A stretch of DNA of 36,499 bases from Ruminococcus turbiniformis (GCF_020687545.1 NZ_JAJEQX010000035.1:1-36499), one strand, 5' to 3'. Counted from the stretch's first letter, positions 15,327 to 24,084 are shown. Notes: generated by a model not told the origin, from the letters alone. Numbers and translations are program-made.

Positions 15327-15659
15327 ATGGCATTAGGACTACTTTTAATTGAATTTATCGGGATAAGCGCAATCAGCATACTGGGATTTCTCTTTCTCAT
15401 TTTGCTGAAATCAGAGCGGACGAAGGCAATCCTCTTCTACTGCCTGGCCGTATGGGGAATGGCACTCTCGGCAATGAACGCCACCAGTCTTCCGACAAAC
15501 TATACGCTGGAGAGAATCATCGCATGGGGCTTCGGCTTCTTAAGCGTAATCGCCCTGATTCTCCACATAAAATCAGGATCAAAAGCCCAGCGTATCGCTG
15601 CATATGTTCTTGTCGCTGTATCGGTTGCCGCTGCAATTTTAAAAATGTTTGTTTTGTAA
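15327..15659 (+). CDS. Small four-helix membrane protein, unknown function
   Basis: 110 residues with about four hydrophobic segments (5-28, 33-52, 65-82, 91-109). CAGGAGGG upstream supports the ATG. I do not recognise the family. It follows the kinase gene by 128 bases, with an inverted repeat between, and is closed by its own terminator, so it may be a target of the two-component system or an independent gene. Confidence 0.7.
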   Translation: MALGLLLIEFIGISAISILGFLFLILLKSERTKAILFYCLAVWGMALSAMNATSLPTNYTLERIIAWGFGFLSVIALILHIKSGSKAQRIAAYVLVAVSVAAAILKMFVL

Positions 15660-15687
15660 TCACCTGAAATGTCCTGTAAACAAACTC

Positions 15688-15735
15688 GCCGGAGTACGGG
15701 AAGGATGTATTCTTCCCTGTACTCCGGCAGTTTCT
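15688..15735 (+). terminator. Intrinsic terminator after the small membrane protein
   Basis: GCCGGAGTACGGGAAG (15688-15703) pairs with CTTCCCTGTACTCCGGC (15712-15728), one bulged base, followed by a T-rich tail (AGTTTCTCTTCTT). Confidence 0.8.
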
Positions 15736-15792
15736 CTTCTTCATAATAACTCTCCTCTTTATATTATTTTTCCCGGTATCGTCAAGCATTTA

Positions 15793-15821
15793 TTGACAAT
15801 CGCTCTCTTTTGTGCTAACTT
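15793..15821 (+). promoter_or_regulatory. Promoter of lon
   Basis: TTGACA (15793-15798), a 17-base spacer ending in TGC, and TAACTT (15816-15821). The TGn before the -10 suggests an extended -10 that compensates for the poor hexamer. The start site would lie just before the CIRCE element. Confidence 0.6.
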
Positions 15822-15836
15822 TGTCTAATAAGTAGA

Positions 15837-15863
15837 TTAGCACTCGTTTTGTTTGAGTGCTGA
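15837..15863. promoter_or_regulatory. CIRCE operator upstream of lon
   Basis: TTAGCACTC - 9 bases - GAGTGCTGA: a perfect left arm and one mismatch in the right arm. It lies between the promoter and the lon start codon, so HrcA bound here would block initiation or early elongation. Confidence 0.88.
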
Positions 15864-15885
15864 CAAGTTGACAGGAGGTTTCTAA

Positions 15886-18153
15886 ATGTTCGTACAACCG
15901 ATCTACAATATACTGCTTTTGCCCGATGTAACCTACTATTTTAAAAAAGATTTCTTTTCCGACAGGTACGACAGACTGACTGAAGATAACGACATCCTGT
16001 TCATGATCCTGAAAAAAGAAGCCGTAAACGGACAATTCGCCAAAGACGATTTCTATCCCATCGGCCTGTCTGCAAAGGTTGAAAATATCAGCGAGGAGGA
16101 CGTCGTCCAGATCCGCACTGTGGACCGGGTTGAGATTATAAATCCGGTCATCGAAGACGGGGAGATCAGCGCATCTTTCGCGGTCCGCCCCTCTGTGGAA
16201 GATATGTCTCCGGACGAAGAGGAGGCATCTTTCAGCGCACTCCGCTCTTCGCTCCTCCGTTTCGTTCAGGGATACCAGTGGGGGCTGTGGGCCCGCGGGT
16301 TTATTCTCCAGAGAAAAAATATCTTCGATCTGGCGTCTGCACTGTCGGAATACCTGAATCTCACCGCAGATGAAAAATACCGCATTCTGGCCGCCGATTC
16401 CATCAGGGCGAGATGCGCGCTGATTGAAACCGCGGTCAATGAATTTATGGAGATCGCGAAGGTTTCCGCCGAAGCCCAGGAAGCCCAGAAGGGCGATCAG
16501 GAACAGCTCTACCGCGAGGCGGCTATCAAAAAGCAGATCGACTATCTTCAGAAAGAGTTGGACGACATGCATCCGGAAAACATCTCGGATGTCAGGAAGT
16601 TTGAAAAGAAAATCAATGAGTCCGGCATGAATAAGGAAGCGCGGAGGGAAGCCGAAAAGGTCTTAAACCGTATACGTCAGGAAGGAAAGGAAAGCCACGA
16701 GTACGGACTGCTGTATGACTATCTGGACTTTGTCACAAGTCTGTCCTGGAAAGAGCCGGAATTTACACCGATTGACCTTGAACGCGCGGAAAAGATACTG
16801 GATGAAGATCACTATGGTCTGAAGAAAGTAAAGGAACGCATCATACAGCAGCTTGCGGTCATGGCGCTGAATCAGAAACAGTACGGCTCTATCCTTCTTT
16901 TTGCCGGAGCTCCCGGCACAGGAAAGACGAGTATCGGGCAGAGTATTGCCCGGGCGCTCGGAAGAGAATATGCGCGCATCAGCCTGGGCGGCATCCGTGA
17001 CGAGGCTGAGATCCGCGGCCACAGAAGGACATACATCGGGGCAATGCCCGGAAGAATCATGGAGGCCATGAAGAGAAGCGGCACCTCCAATCCGGTCGTA
17101 GTGCTCGACGAGGTTGACAAACTGGCCAAAGACTACGGCGGAGACCCGGCAAGCGCACTTCTGGAAGTGCTTGATCCGGAACAGAACAGCACATTTACAG
17201 ATCACTATATGAATGTACCGTACGATCTGTCCAATGTACTTTTTGTATGTACGGCCAACACAACAGATACTATTCCGGAGCCTCTTTTAAACCGTATGGA
17301 AGTGATCTCCTTCCCCGGCTATACCGCTGTGGAAAAATATCACATTGCGAAAAAGCACCTGATTCCGAAAGCACTGGATACAATGGGAATTCGAAAGGGC
17401 CTGCTTAAGATCAACGACAGGGCCCTGCGCCAGATCATCGACGAATATACGATGGAGTCCGGAGTCCGTGACCTGAAGAAAAATATTGAAACGCTGTGCC
17501 GCACTGCGGCTGTAGAACTTGTCAAAAACGGATCTGAGACAGCAGTCTCCGTCACAAAGAGCAATCTGTCCGATTATCTCGGCCGGAGCCTGATCCGCGC
17601 GGAGCGGAAGCTTTCCGCGAAGACGCCCGGCGTCATAACCGGACTTGCATGGACCCGGGCCGGCGGAGCAATCCTTTTCATCGAGACAAAACTGACAAAA
17701 GGAAAAGGGAAACTCACCATCACAGGCCAGCTCGGCGACGTCATGAAAGAGTCTGTCCAGATCGCGCTCAGCCTCGTAAAATCACTTTATCCAAAGGAAA
17801 GCCGCGTGTTTGAAGATCATGACCTCCACATTCACGTCCCCGCCGGAGCCGTCCCGAAAGACGGGCCTTCCGCCGGAATTACGCTGACAACCGCACTTGC
17901 CTCTCTTGTGACCGGCAAGGCTGCAGATACGGACATCGCCATGACCGGGGAAGTCTCTCTTCGCGGCGGAGTTATGCCCATCGGCGGACTGCCGGAGAAG
18001 CTTATGGCAGCGCAGCGCGCGGGGATCAAACGCGTATTTATTCCAGAGGACAACGTTGACGATCTCGAAGATGTGGCTGACGAGGTGAAGGAAAAACTGG
18101 AGATTATCCCTGTGAAGAAAGTCACGGATGTGCTGAAGAAAGTACTTGGATAA
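15886..18153 (+). CDS. lon: ATP-dependent protease Lon
   Basis: 755 residues. Cytoplasmic AAA+ serine protease that degrades misfolded and selected regulatory proteins. N-terminal substrate domain (1-200), coiled linker (about 210-280), AAA+ module with Walker A GAPGTGKT (341-348) and Walker B VVVLDEVDK, and protease domain with DGPSAGIT (catalytic S662) and EKLMAA (catalytic K705). The N-terminal domain begins NILLLPDVTYYF, slightly divergent from the usual LPLRDxVVFP. AGGAGG precedes the ATG. The CIRCE element directly upstream places it with the hsp20 genes in a predicted HrcA regulon. Confidence 0.95.
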   Translation: MFVQPIYNILLLPDVTYYFKKDFFSDRYDRLTEDNDILFMILKKEAVNGQFAKDDFYPIGLSAKVENISEEDVVQIRTVDRVEIINPVIEDGEISASFAVRPSVEDMSPDEEEASFSALRSSLLRFVQGYQWGLWARGFILQRKNIFDLASALSEYLNLTADEKYRILAADSIRARCALIETAVNEFMEIAKVSAEAQEAQKGDQEQLYREAAIKKQIDYLQKELDDMHPENISDVRKFEKKINESGMNKEARREAEKVLNRIRQEGKESHEYGLLYDYLDFVTSLSWKEPEFTPIDLERAEKILDEDHYGLKKVKERIIQQLAVMALNQKQYGSILLFAGAPGTGKTSIGQSIARALGREYARISLGGIRDEAEIRGHRRTYIGAMPGRIMEAMKRSGTSNPVVVLDEVDKLAKDYGGDPASALLEVLDPEQNSTFTDHYMNVPYDLSNVLFVCTANTTDTIPEPLLNRMEVISFPGYTAVEKYHIAKKHLIPKALDTMGIRKGLLKINDRALRQIIDEYTMESGVRDLKKNIETLCRTAAVELVKNGSETAVSVTKSNLSDYLGRSLIRAERKLSAKTPGVITGLAWTRAGGAILFIETKLTKGKGKLTITGQLGDVMKESVQIALSLVKSLYPKESRVFEDHDLHIHVPAGAVPKDGPSAGITLTTALASLVTGKAADTDIAMTGEVSLRGGVMPIGGLPEKLMAAQRAGIKRVFIPEDNVDDLEDVADEVKEKLEIIPVKKVTDVLKKVLG

Positions 18154-18180
18154 GATGAATATGGATCCTTAATCCCGCTG

Positions 18181-19047
18181 TTATTCTTCATAATGGTGTC
18201 CATATCCGTGATGTTCTCCGCTCTCTTTTCCATGTTCTCTTCCATCTCCATAATCGTCCTCTTCGCCGTAATTCAGGCCCGAACCGTTTCCGGCCGTCGT
18301 GTCTGATTCCGCATCCGAACTGCCGGAAGAAGTGTCGGGGGATGATGCATTATTACTGTACTCCTCAATCATATCATAGATTTCTTTCATGGACAAATCA
18401 CGGATATCATCTGCCGTAATCGATGGATCCAGCTCCTGAAGTTCCAGCAATGCCCGGTATTTCCCGAATGAGAGTCCGGAATCATGAGCCTCATGCATCT
18501 CCTCCACACTGCCGGAATGGCAGCTTACATTCTCATGATCCGAGACGCAGGACTCCATATTTTCCAGAATTTCGTCATGCTGAGTCTCTGTCTCTCCGGC
18601 TACCGTAACTGTCATAACTGCATCCTGCAACAGATAATCTGCGATATCCTGACTGTTCAGAATGGTTTCGACCGCGTCATTGTAATTCTGAAAACGGATA
18701 TGGAGAAGATCTGCCAGATCGCGCCCGTCGTCATTGAAACCTTCTACCGAAACAACCCGGTCAAAGCGGTTGATTCCAAGCTCCAGAGACGGATTGATGT
18801 CGATACTGATATAGGCAGTCGGAGTGAGAAACATCCAGGATCCACCGATAACAAAAACAAGCAGAAGGCACGCGGCGGCAGCGGCAGCCCGGAAAACTAC
18901 AGGGCGGCTTTTTTTCTTCTGCCGTGACATTTCCATTGAAAGATATTCTTTTGTACGCGCTTTCAGATTCTCTTCCGCGTGGATTTCGTCAAAAGCGGCA
19001 TGAATTTTTTCATTTATTTCCGCTGTTGTTTCATCTGCTTTCTTCAT
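18181..19047 (-). CDS. RsgI-like membrane anti-sigma factor
   Basis: 288 residues with one membrane segment (about 52-73, AAAAAACLLLVFVIGGSWMFL). The short cytoplasmic N-terminus would bind a sigma factor. Just outside the membrane, AYISIDINPSLELGINRFDRVVSVEGFN is the hallmark of RsgI-type anti-sigma factors. The outer part ends in a Ser/Gly/Asp-rich linker and a His-rich tail (EHHGYGHHYEE). AAGGAGGGG lies just upstream. The start overlaps the end of a sigma-factor remnant, the normal sigma/anti-sigma arrangement, but here the sigma gene is broken. Its present partner, if any, must lie elsewhere. Confidence 0.8.
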   Translation of the reverse strand: MKKADETTAEINEKIHAAFDEIHAEENLKARTKEYLSMEMSRQKKKSRPVVFRAAAAAACLLLVFVIGGSWMFLTPTAYISIDINPSLELGINRFDRVVSVEGFNDDGRDLADLLHIRFQNYNDAVETILNSQDIADYLLQDAVMTVTVAGETETQHDEILENMESCVSDHENVSCHSGSVEEMHEAHDSGLSFGKYRALLELQELDPSITADDIRDLSMKEIYDMIEEYSNNASSPDTSSGSSDAESDTTAGNGSGLNYGEEDDYGDGREHGKESGEHHGYGHHYEE

Positions 19048-19123
19048 TCTCCGCCCCTCCTTCCAGTTCTTTTTTCAGAATTCCGCGTGCTCTCGTGAGC
19101 AGTGTATACACGGTATTTGTCTT
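19031..19123 (-). pseudogene. C-terminal remnant of a sigma-70 family sigma factor
   Basis: The minus strand reads KKTNTVYTLLTRARGILKKE and then LEGGAENEESR before a stop at 19031, overlapping the anti-sigma start by 17 bases. This is the usual end of an ECF-like sigma factor: the helix-turn-helix recognition helix followed by a basic tail. Further upstream the frame turns into low-complexity residues with no sigma region 2 or 4 start, so only the last 30 or so codons are left. Confidence 0.65.
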
Positions 19124-19189
19124 TTTCCCCGTCTCATTTCCCGTTTTGTCATCGCCTGTGCACCTTTTTTCCGCGGGCACTGCTCATAT

Positions 19190-19258
19190 CTTGCCGGCTG
19201 TTATCTTTTCGGCTGTTCATTTATATCGGCTGTCCCGTTTATGCCGGCTGTTCATTTA
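19190..19258. repeat. Four degenerate tandem repeats of about 17 bp
   Basis: Units resembling TGCCGGCTGTTCATTTA recur four times (near 19192, 19210, 19226 and 19242) between the sigma remnant and the Cys-rich protein gene. They lie where the missing sigma gene body would have been and may mark the deletion. Confidence 0.45.
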
Positions 19259-19642
19259 ACGCCTGTACGCATGACCATGACCGTGACCATCCCCGCATCC
19301 ATATCCGTATCCCGCCGCACAGGAACCGCCTGCCGCGCAGATGCCGTCTCCATCTTCGTCCACGTAGCAGGCTCCGCCGTTTGCGCAGTTCTCTCCCGCA
19401 TAGTCACAGACTCCGTCGCCGTCCTCATCCACATAACAGTGTCCGTTTTCGCCGCAGTACCCGCAGCCGGACTCTGTGCTGCAGTATTTGTTATAATGAT
19501 TGTACACCCTTTCCGCGGAATTGTCAGCAGCGCCTCCCTGCTGAGATGATCTCTGCTGCACCTGCCCTGCCGCAAACACAGTCATGCTCCCAAGTACAAG
19601 AATACATACAACTGCGATAAAACCTGTCGTCAATTTCTTCAT
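19256..19642 (-). CDS. Secreted Cys-rich protein with DxDxDG loops and His-rich tail
   Basis: 128 residues from the ATG at 19642, preceded by AAGGAGG. Signal peptide (KKLTTGFIAVVCILVLGSMTVFAA) is followed by a Gln/Ser spacer and a repeat region with two near-identical units CYVDEDGDGxC, each an EF-hand-like calcium loop framed by cysteines, then a Gly/Cys/His-rich tail (GYGCGDGHGHGHAYRR). Ten or more cysteines suggest disulfides or metal binding. I do not know a named family. It stands beside the anti-sigma gene, whose product also ends in a His-rich tail, so the two may share a metal-related envelope role. Confidence 0.7.
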   Translation of the reverse strand: MKKLTTGFIAVVCILVLGSMTVFAAGQVQQRSSQQGGAADNSAERVYNHYNKYCSTESGCGYCGENGHCYVDEDGDGVCDYAGENCANGGACYVDEDGDGICAAGGSCAAGYGYGCGDGHGHGHAYRR

Positions 19643-19699
19643 GATGATTCCTCCTTCATTTCGCTCCATTATTGTGCGTTTTACAGTTCATTTTGCCGT

Positions 19700-19721
19700 C
19701 TGACTGTCATTGCTGACTGTC
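19700..19721. repeat. Direct repeat upstream of the Cys-rich protein gene
   Basis: CTGACTGTC occurs at 19700-19708 and 19713-19721, about 60 bases before the gene start on the minus strand. Possible regulator binding sites, weakly supported. Confidence 0.3.
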
Positions 19722-19790
19722 GTTTTATTTCCTGTTTCACTATATATACGATCAGAAAGCGTGTTTCCATTCATTTTGGGAAATAAAAGA

Positions 19791-19855
19791 AAGCCGGATC
19801 TCATCCCGGGCTGCATTGATACGCTCCCCGGGATGAGATCCGGCTTCTTTTTCTT
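19791..19855. terminator. Strong bidirectional terminator
   Basis: A perfect 20-bp stem (19791-19810 with 19827-19846) encloses a 16-base loop. T-rich tracts follow on both strands. It ends alpha-galactosidase transcription from the right and insulates the Cys-rich protein gene. Confidence 0.92.
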
Positions 19856-19916
19856 TTCTGATTCTCAGATTACCAGTTTTTGTATTGTAACTTCCTGTCT
19901 TGTCCGGCTGTGAAGA

Positions 19917-22031
19917 TTACTTTTCGTAGCTCAGCTCAAACAGCCTTGCGCTCACTCTCGCCGGAAGTTTCACGGAAAGTTCTCCCGCTTCTTTGTTCCA
20001 GTGGAATCCGACCTCACATTTCTGCGGGTATCCGCATTTCACTTTCACATCCTTGCCTTTCAGGTGTTTCACCGGAAGAGATATAATATCCTCCTGGCTG
20101 TCTCTTCTCCACACCGCAATATAATCGCGTCCGTCTGCCTTAAGTCCAAGACTTACCCACGGATCTGTATACTGGGAGATTCCCAGCGGCCAGTACGGCA
20201 GAGCATGCTTGATATCCTGCCTGATCTGTTTGTAATAGTCAAGAGCCTCCTGTACATATCCCATTCTCTCCGGGTTTAAGTTTACAAGATGTCCGCTCTG
20301 GTGGATTCTTAAAAGGAGCGCATTCACCATATTATAGATGACCTCCTCATTATCGCCTTCCGTCAGCGGATAGGACCAGATGGCTGCCTGCTCGGGTGTC
20401 ACGGCTGAAGGAGCATTTGCAGAAATCGTCGCATATCTTACATAATCTTCCTGGTCGCTTGTGGACTGAATACTGTATCTGGAAAGCATTGCATAGTCCA
20501 TGCGGAGACCTCCGGAAGAACAGTTCTCAATGATCAGATCCGGATATTTCTTAAAGATTCCGTCCAGCCACTCAAGATACGCGCGGTTATGTCCGAGCAG
20601 TCCGTCTCCGAAGCTGTCAGCGTTAATCTCTGTTCCGATACCGGGCTCAATATTGTAGTCCATCTTAATGTATCCGACGCCGTACTCATTTACAAGACGG
20701 TCAATCACCTCTGTCGCGTGCTCGATTACTGCCGGATTCCTGAAGTCAAGCTGATATCTGCTTCTGTCGTACACTTTCTTTCCATGGCGCATGAAATACC
20801 AGTCGTCCGGAACCCGGTCCGCCTTCGGGCACTTGATTCCCATAACCTCAAGTTCCAGCCATACACCCGGAATCATTCCTTTGGAACGTACATAGTCCAT
20901 TACTTCCCTGATTCCGCCCGGGAATCTCTTCTCACACGGAAGCCACTCTCCGACTCCGTCCCACCAGTATCCTTCCGAATACCATCCGCAGTCCATGCAG
21001 TAATATTCGCATCCTGCCTCAGCCGCTTTGTCAATCAGCGGTTTCTCCTTCTCTGTCGTCGGGTCTCCGAACAGGCAGTTCATATAATCGTTAAAGATAA
21101 CCGCAAGTTTTTCATTATCATCATTTACACGGCGTATTGCGCGTCTGTATTTTGTCAGTTCGTCCATCGCCTCGTCAAATCCGCCGGCAGCGCTTCCAAC
21201 GCTCACCGGGACTGTAACGAACGTCTCTCCCGGCTTTAAGTTCTTCCACCAGTGGTTATGGTGCTCTGTCGGGCCGCTTAATTTCAGGTATACATGTCCG
21301 TCCTGATCACTCATTTCCCAATACCATGATCCGTTGTGCTCGATCTGCCAGAACAGGGATGAATTCATCTCCCGGTTGTGTACATAGCCCATGGGAATAT
21401 ACTCTTTTGCAGACCAGTTTCCGGTGTTGGAGATCTCTATCGCCTTTGATGATCTGTGCATAATCTTCGGCTGTGTAACGGACAGCCCAAGTTCTCTTAA
21501 AGAGTATTTCTGCCAGCAGAGTTCTTTCTGCCATCCGTTATGCGGGATCCAAAGCTCCATTTTATCATCAAAGTCTGTCATTCCCTCTTTGTCAATTCCG
21601 TTGAGGACAAAGGATGAAACATACTCCAGTCCCTGTGCTTCCTGCCCTTTGTTTACCACTTCCGTCCATGATCTTACGACAGATATTCCGTCATAGAACT
21701 GCATATGGCTGACGCACTCAATGCCTGTGATATCATCGTTTGTGATAATTTCAAGCTTGCGTCCCTTCTCATTGCGGTAATCTTTAAAATCCACATATTT
21801 CATCCGATATCCCGGAGACGTCTGGATATATTTTGAACCATGGCGCTCACCAACGCGGTCCTGGCCTGACACAAGGATTTCCACAGGATAAAATGACTGT
21901 ACTCCCGTATCTGATTCAAGATTCTCCTCTTCAAAATCGAGTACGGAAAAATGGAGGAGCTTGATCTCGTTTTCATCAGTGATCTCCCACACCAGATTGA
22001 TATTATTTTCTGTAATTTCCCATCTTTTCAT
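19917..22031 (-). CDS. Alpha-galactosidase, glycoside hydrolase family 36
   Basis: 704 residues, the usual size of the long bacterial GH36 enzymes. It removes terminal alpha-1,6-galactose from melibiose, raffinose or stachyose. No signal peptide, so it acts in the cytoplasm on imported sugars. N-terminal beta-sandwich (1-300), catalytic barrel with the nucleophile in YIKMDYN (D458) and the acid/base in STSDQED (D526), then a C-terminal beta domain. The ENCSSGG block between them is typical. AGGAGG lies just upstream of the start. It is the last gene behind a sugar ABC transporter, which imports its substrate. Confidence 0.94.
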   Translation of the reverse strand: MKRWEITENNINLVWEITDENEIKLLHFSVLDFEEENLESDTGVQSFYPVEILVSGQDRVGERHGSKYIQTSPGYRMKYVDFKDYRNEKGRKLEIITNDDITGIECVSHMQFYDGISVVRSWTEVVNKGQEAQGLEYVSSFVLNGIDKEGMTDFDDKMELWIPHNGWQKELCWQKYSLRELGLSVTQPKIMHRSSKAIEISNTGNWSAKEYIPMGYVHNREMNSSLFWQIEHNGSWYWEMSDQDGHVYLKLSGPTEHHNHWWKNLKPGETFVTVPVSVGSAAGGFDEAMDELTKYRRAIRRVNDDNEKLAVIFNDYMNCLFGDPTTEKEKPLIDKAAEAGCEYYCMDCGWYSEGYWWDGVGEWLPCEKRFPGGIREVMDYVRSKGMIPGVWLELEVMGIKCPKADRVPDDWYFMRHGKKVYDRSRYQLDFRNPAVIEHATEVIDRLVNEYGVGYIKMDYNIEPGIGTEINADSFGDGLLGHNRAYLEWLDGIFKKYPDLIIENCSSGGLRMDYAMLSRYSIQSTSDQEDYVRYATISANAPSAVTPEQAAIWSYPLTEGDNEEVIYNMVNALLLRIHQSGHLVNLNPERMGYVQEALDYYKQIRQDIKHALPYWPLGISQYTDPWVSLGLKADGRDYIAVWRRDSQEDIISLPVKHLKGKDVKVKCGYPQKCEVGFHWNKEAGELSVKLPARVSARLFELSYEK

Positions 22032-22155
22032 AACTTAGTTATTCCTCCTGAATTTTATTATTCAAAGCGTTATTGCCTGCAGTAACATCAAAGTTCCTGC
22101 GGAAGTCAAATGAACACGCAGGCATATTTTCCCGGCTCTCTGCACGGGTGAATAA

Positions 22156-22226
22156 AATCAGGGCCCCAGGGCCCCGCGTCCCTTCCCCTTTAAAGGAACG
22201 GGACACAGGACTCTCTGACCCTGATT
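22156..22226 (-). terminator. Intercistronic hairpin between transporter and alpha-galactosidase
   Basis: On the minus strand AATCAGGG pairs with CCCTGATT (followed by TTATT), enclosing an inner stem GTCCC..TTCC/GGGGAAGGGAC. It may attenuate or process the message so that transporter genes are expressed more than the enzyme gene. Confidence 0.6.
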
Positions 22227-22235
22227 CAATCGTCC

Positions 22236-23078
22236 TTAACCTTTGACAGAACCTGCCATCAGACCTGCAAGGAAGTATCTCTGCAGGAAGAGGAAGATCA
22301 CAGTCATCGGGATAACGGCCACAACGGAACCTGCCATCAGCGCGCCCCAGTCGATGGTGTTGGCGCCCTTGAAGAGCATGATTGCCGGTGTCAGTGTTCT
22401 GTACTCATCTGTGGAGATAAAGATATATCCGTACATGAACTCGTTCCACGCATTGATGAATGCGTACAGTCCAGTTGACACAAGGCTCGGTACAGACAGC
22501 GGAAGGATAACCTTGAACAGTGTCTGTGCTTTGTTGCACCCGTCGATCTCCGCAGCTTCCTCAAGAGCCATGGGCACTGTGTCGAAGAAACTGCTCATCA
22601 TAAACGTACACAGCGGTATAACGAATGTGGTGTACGCCAGGATCAGTGAACCGTAGGACTCCAGGATGCCCAGCTGTCTCATGATCATGTACAGCGGTAC
22701 CAGCAGGAGTACGCCGGGGATCATCTGGGAAAGCATCATGGCAAGGTTGGATACCTTTACAACTTTCAGTTTATAGAAACGGCTCAGCGCGTATCCTGCC
22801 ATTACCGCGATAATCATGGACAACGCACAGGCAACAACGGATACGATCAAACTGTTTTTAATGTAGTTTACGAATCCCGCGTCGAAAAGCACTCGCTGGA
22901 AGTTTTCCAGAGTCGGCGCGTCAATCAGGAACGACGGTGTCGCCGTCCGGATCTCTGTCTTCGGTTTGAAAGAACAGATCAGCATCCACACGAACGGGAA
23001 CATGGTGTAGATTGAGAAAACTACCAGAAGGATATATGTTACAACCTTTGCGATTCTTCTGTTTCTTTTATTCAGCAT
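22236..23078 (-). CDS. Carbohydrate ABC transporter permease (MalG type)
   Basis: 280 residues, six predicted membrane helices. The EAA loop reads EEAAEIDGCNKAQTLFKVILPLSVP, the docking site for the ATPase. The N-terminal TM followed by PFVWMLICSFK is typical of the MalG/LacG group. An AAGGGGG site supports the start. It lies 18 bases after its partner permease. No ATPase gene is adjacent; transporters of this class commonly use a shared MsmK-type ATPase encoded elsewhere. Confidence 0.93.
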   Translation of the reverse strand: MLNKRNRRIAKVVTYILLVVFSIYTMFPFVWMLICSFKPKTEIRTATPSFLIDAPTLENFQRVLFDAGFVNYIKNSLIVSVVACALSMIIAVMAGYALSRFYKLKVVKVSNLAMMLSQMIPGVLLLVPLYMIMRQLGILESYGSLILAYTTFVIPLCTFMMSSFFDTVPMALEEAAEIDGCNKAQTLFKVILPLSVPSLVSTGLYAFINAWNEFMYGYIFISTDEYRTLTPAIMLFKGANTIDWGALMAGSVVAVIPMTVIFLFLQRYFLAGLMAGSVKG

Positions 23079-23096
23079 AACATTTCCCCCTTTCTA

Positions 23097-24005
23097 TTAC
23101 GCCATGTCTTCGCTGATCTTCGTTCTCTTCCTGTAGTAGAAGACGAACAGGATCGCCATCACCGCGAACATCATTGTAGACAGCGCAGATGCCGCTCCTA
23201 CGTTAAACGTTCTCATCGAGTATCTGTAAATCATAATCGGCAGTGTTTCTGTCGCGTAGTTCGGTCCGCCCTCTGTCATTACCCAGATAAAGTCATAGTT
23301 TACAGCCGTCCAGATCACATGGATAAATACAATAACAAGGGATACGGAACGAAGCTGCGGCAGTGTCACGCTGAAAAATCTTCTGAACATGCCTGCTCCG
23401 TCGATTGCAGCCGCTTCCGACAGGTCTCCCGGTATGGACTGCATTGCTGACAGGAAGGAGATTGTATAGTACGGGAAACTTCTCCATATATTAACGAAGA
23501 TTACGGTTGCCAGCGCATAGTCGGAATTACCGAGGAAATTGATCGGCGCGTCAACAATGCCAAAACTTGTAAGCATATAGTTGAAGATACCAAACTCAGG
23601 GTTAAGTATCCACTCCCATGTCATACCTGCCACAATAATCGGCACAAGCCACGGGATGAAAATGAAGGTTCTGAAAATTGCTCTTCCTTTAAATTTCTGA
23701 TTCAGAAGAACTGCCGTAACCATACCCATAATATATTCTCCGAGCACGGAGAATACTGTCCAGATAATCGTATGCTGTACGGCATCGAAGAAATGTTCGT
23801 CACTGATGACTGTCTTAAAGTTCTCCAGTCCAGCAAATCCGGTCATGCTGGAATTAATCAGATGCCTGTATGTAAACGCGTCGTGAATAACTGTTGCCAG
23901 TGGGTACGCGATCATCCCTGCGAGGAATACAAGCGCCGGCGCCAGCATGATCAGGGCTGTCCTGAACTTCTTCTGATCTCTTGTTAATCTGCGAAGTGAT
24001 TTCAT
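23097..24005 (-). CDS. Carbohydrate ABC transporter permease (MalF type)
   Basis: 302 residues from the ATG at 24005, chosen because AAGGGGGC lies about nine bases upstream; an earlier in-frame ATG at 24044 falls in the intercistronic hairpin. Six predicted helices, with the EAA loop SEAAAIDGAGMFRRFFSVTLPQL. It forms the membrane channel with the MalG-type partner downstream and receives sugar from the binding protein encoded upstream. Confidence 0.92.
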   Translation of the reverse strand: MKSLRRLTRDQKKFRTALIMLAPALVFLAGMIAYPLATVIHDAFTYRHLINSSMTGFAGLENFKTVISDEHFFDAVQHTIIWTVFSVLGEYIMGMVTAVLLNQKFKGRAIFRTFIFIPWLVPIIVAGMTWEWILNPEFGIFNYMLTSFGIVDAPINFLGNSDYALATVIFVNIWRSFPYYTISFLSAMQSIPGDLSEAAAIDGAGMFRRFFSVTLPQLRSVSLVIVFIHVIWTAVNYDFIWVMTEGGPNYATETLPIMIYRYSMRTFNVGAASALSTMMFAVMAILFVFYYRKRTKISEDMA

Positions 24006-24031
24006 CTGTGTGCCCCCTTTTCGCATAAAGA

Positions 24032-24059
24032 GGGGCCGCTGCATGTGTGCAGCAGCCCC
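24032..24059 (-). terminator. Hairpin between binding-protein and permease genes
   Basis: GGGGCTGCTGCA/TGCAGCGGCCCC (minus strand) forms a tight stem with a four-base loop and one mismatch, followed by only a short T tract. Such hairpins behind binding-protein genes typically stabilise upstream mRNA or partly terminate, giving excess binding protein. Confidence 0.7.
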
Positions 24060-24084
24060 GTCTGCTTTTTATTGAATTACTTTA

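Noticed and set aside
19190..19258. Short tandem repeats as a CRISPR array
   Set aside because: The units are about 17 bp, degenerate and without spacers, and no cas genes are present.
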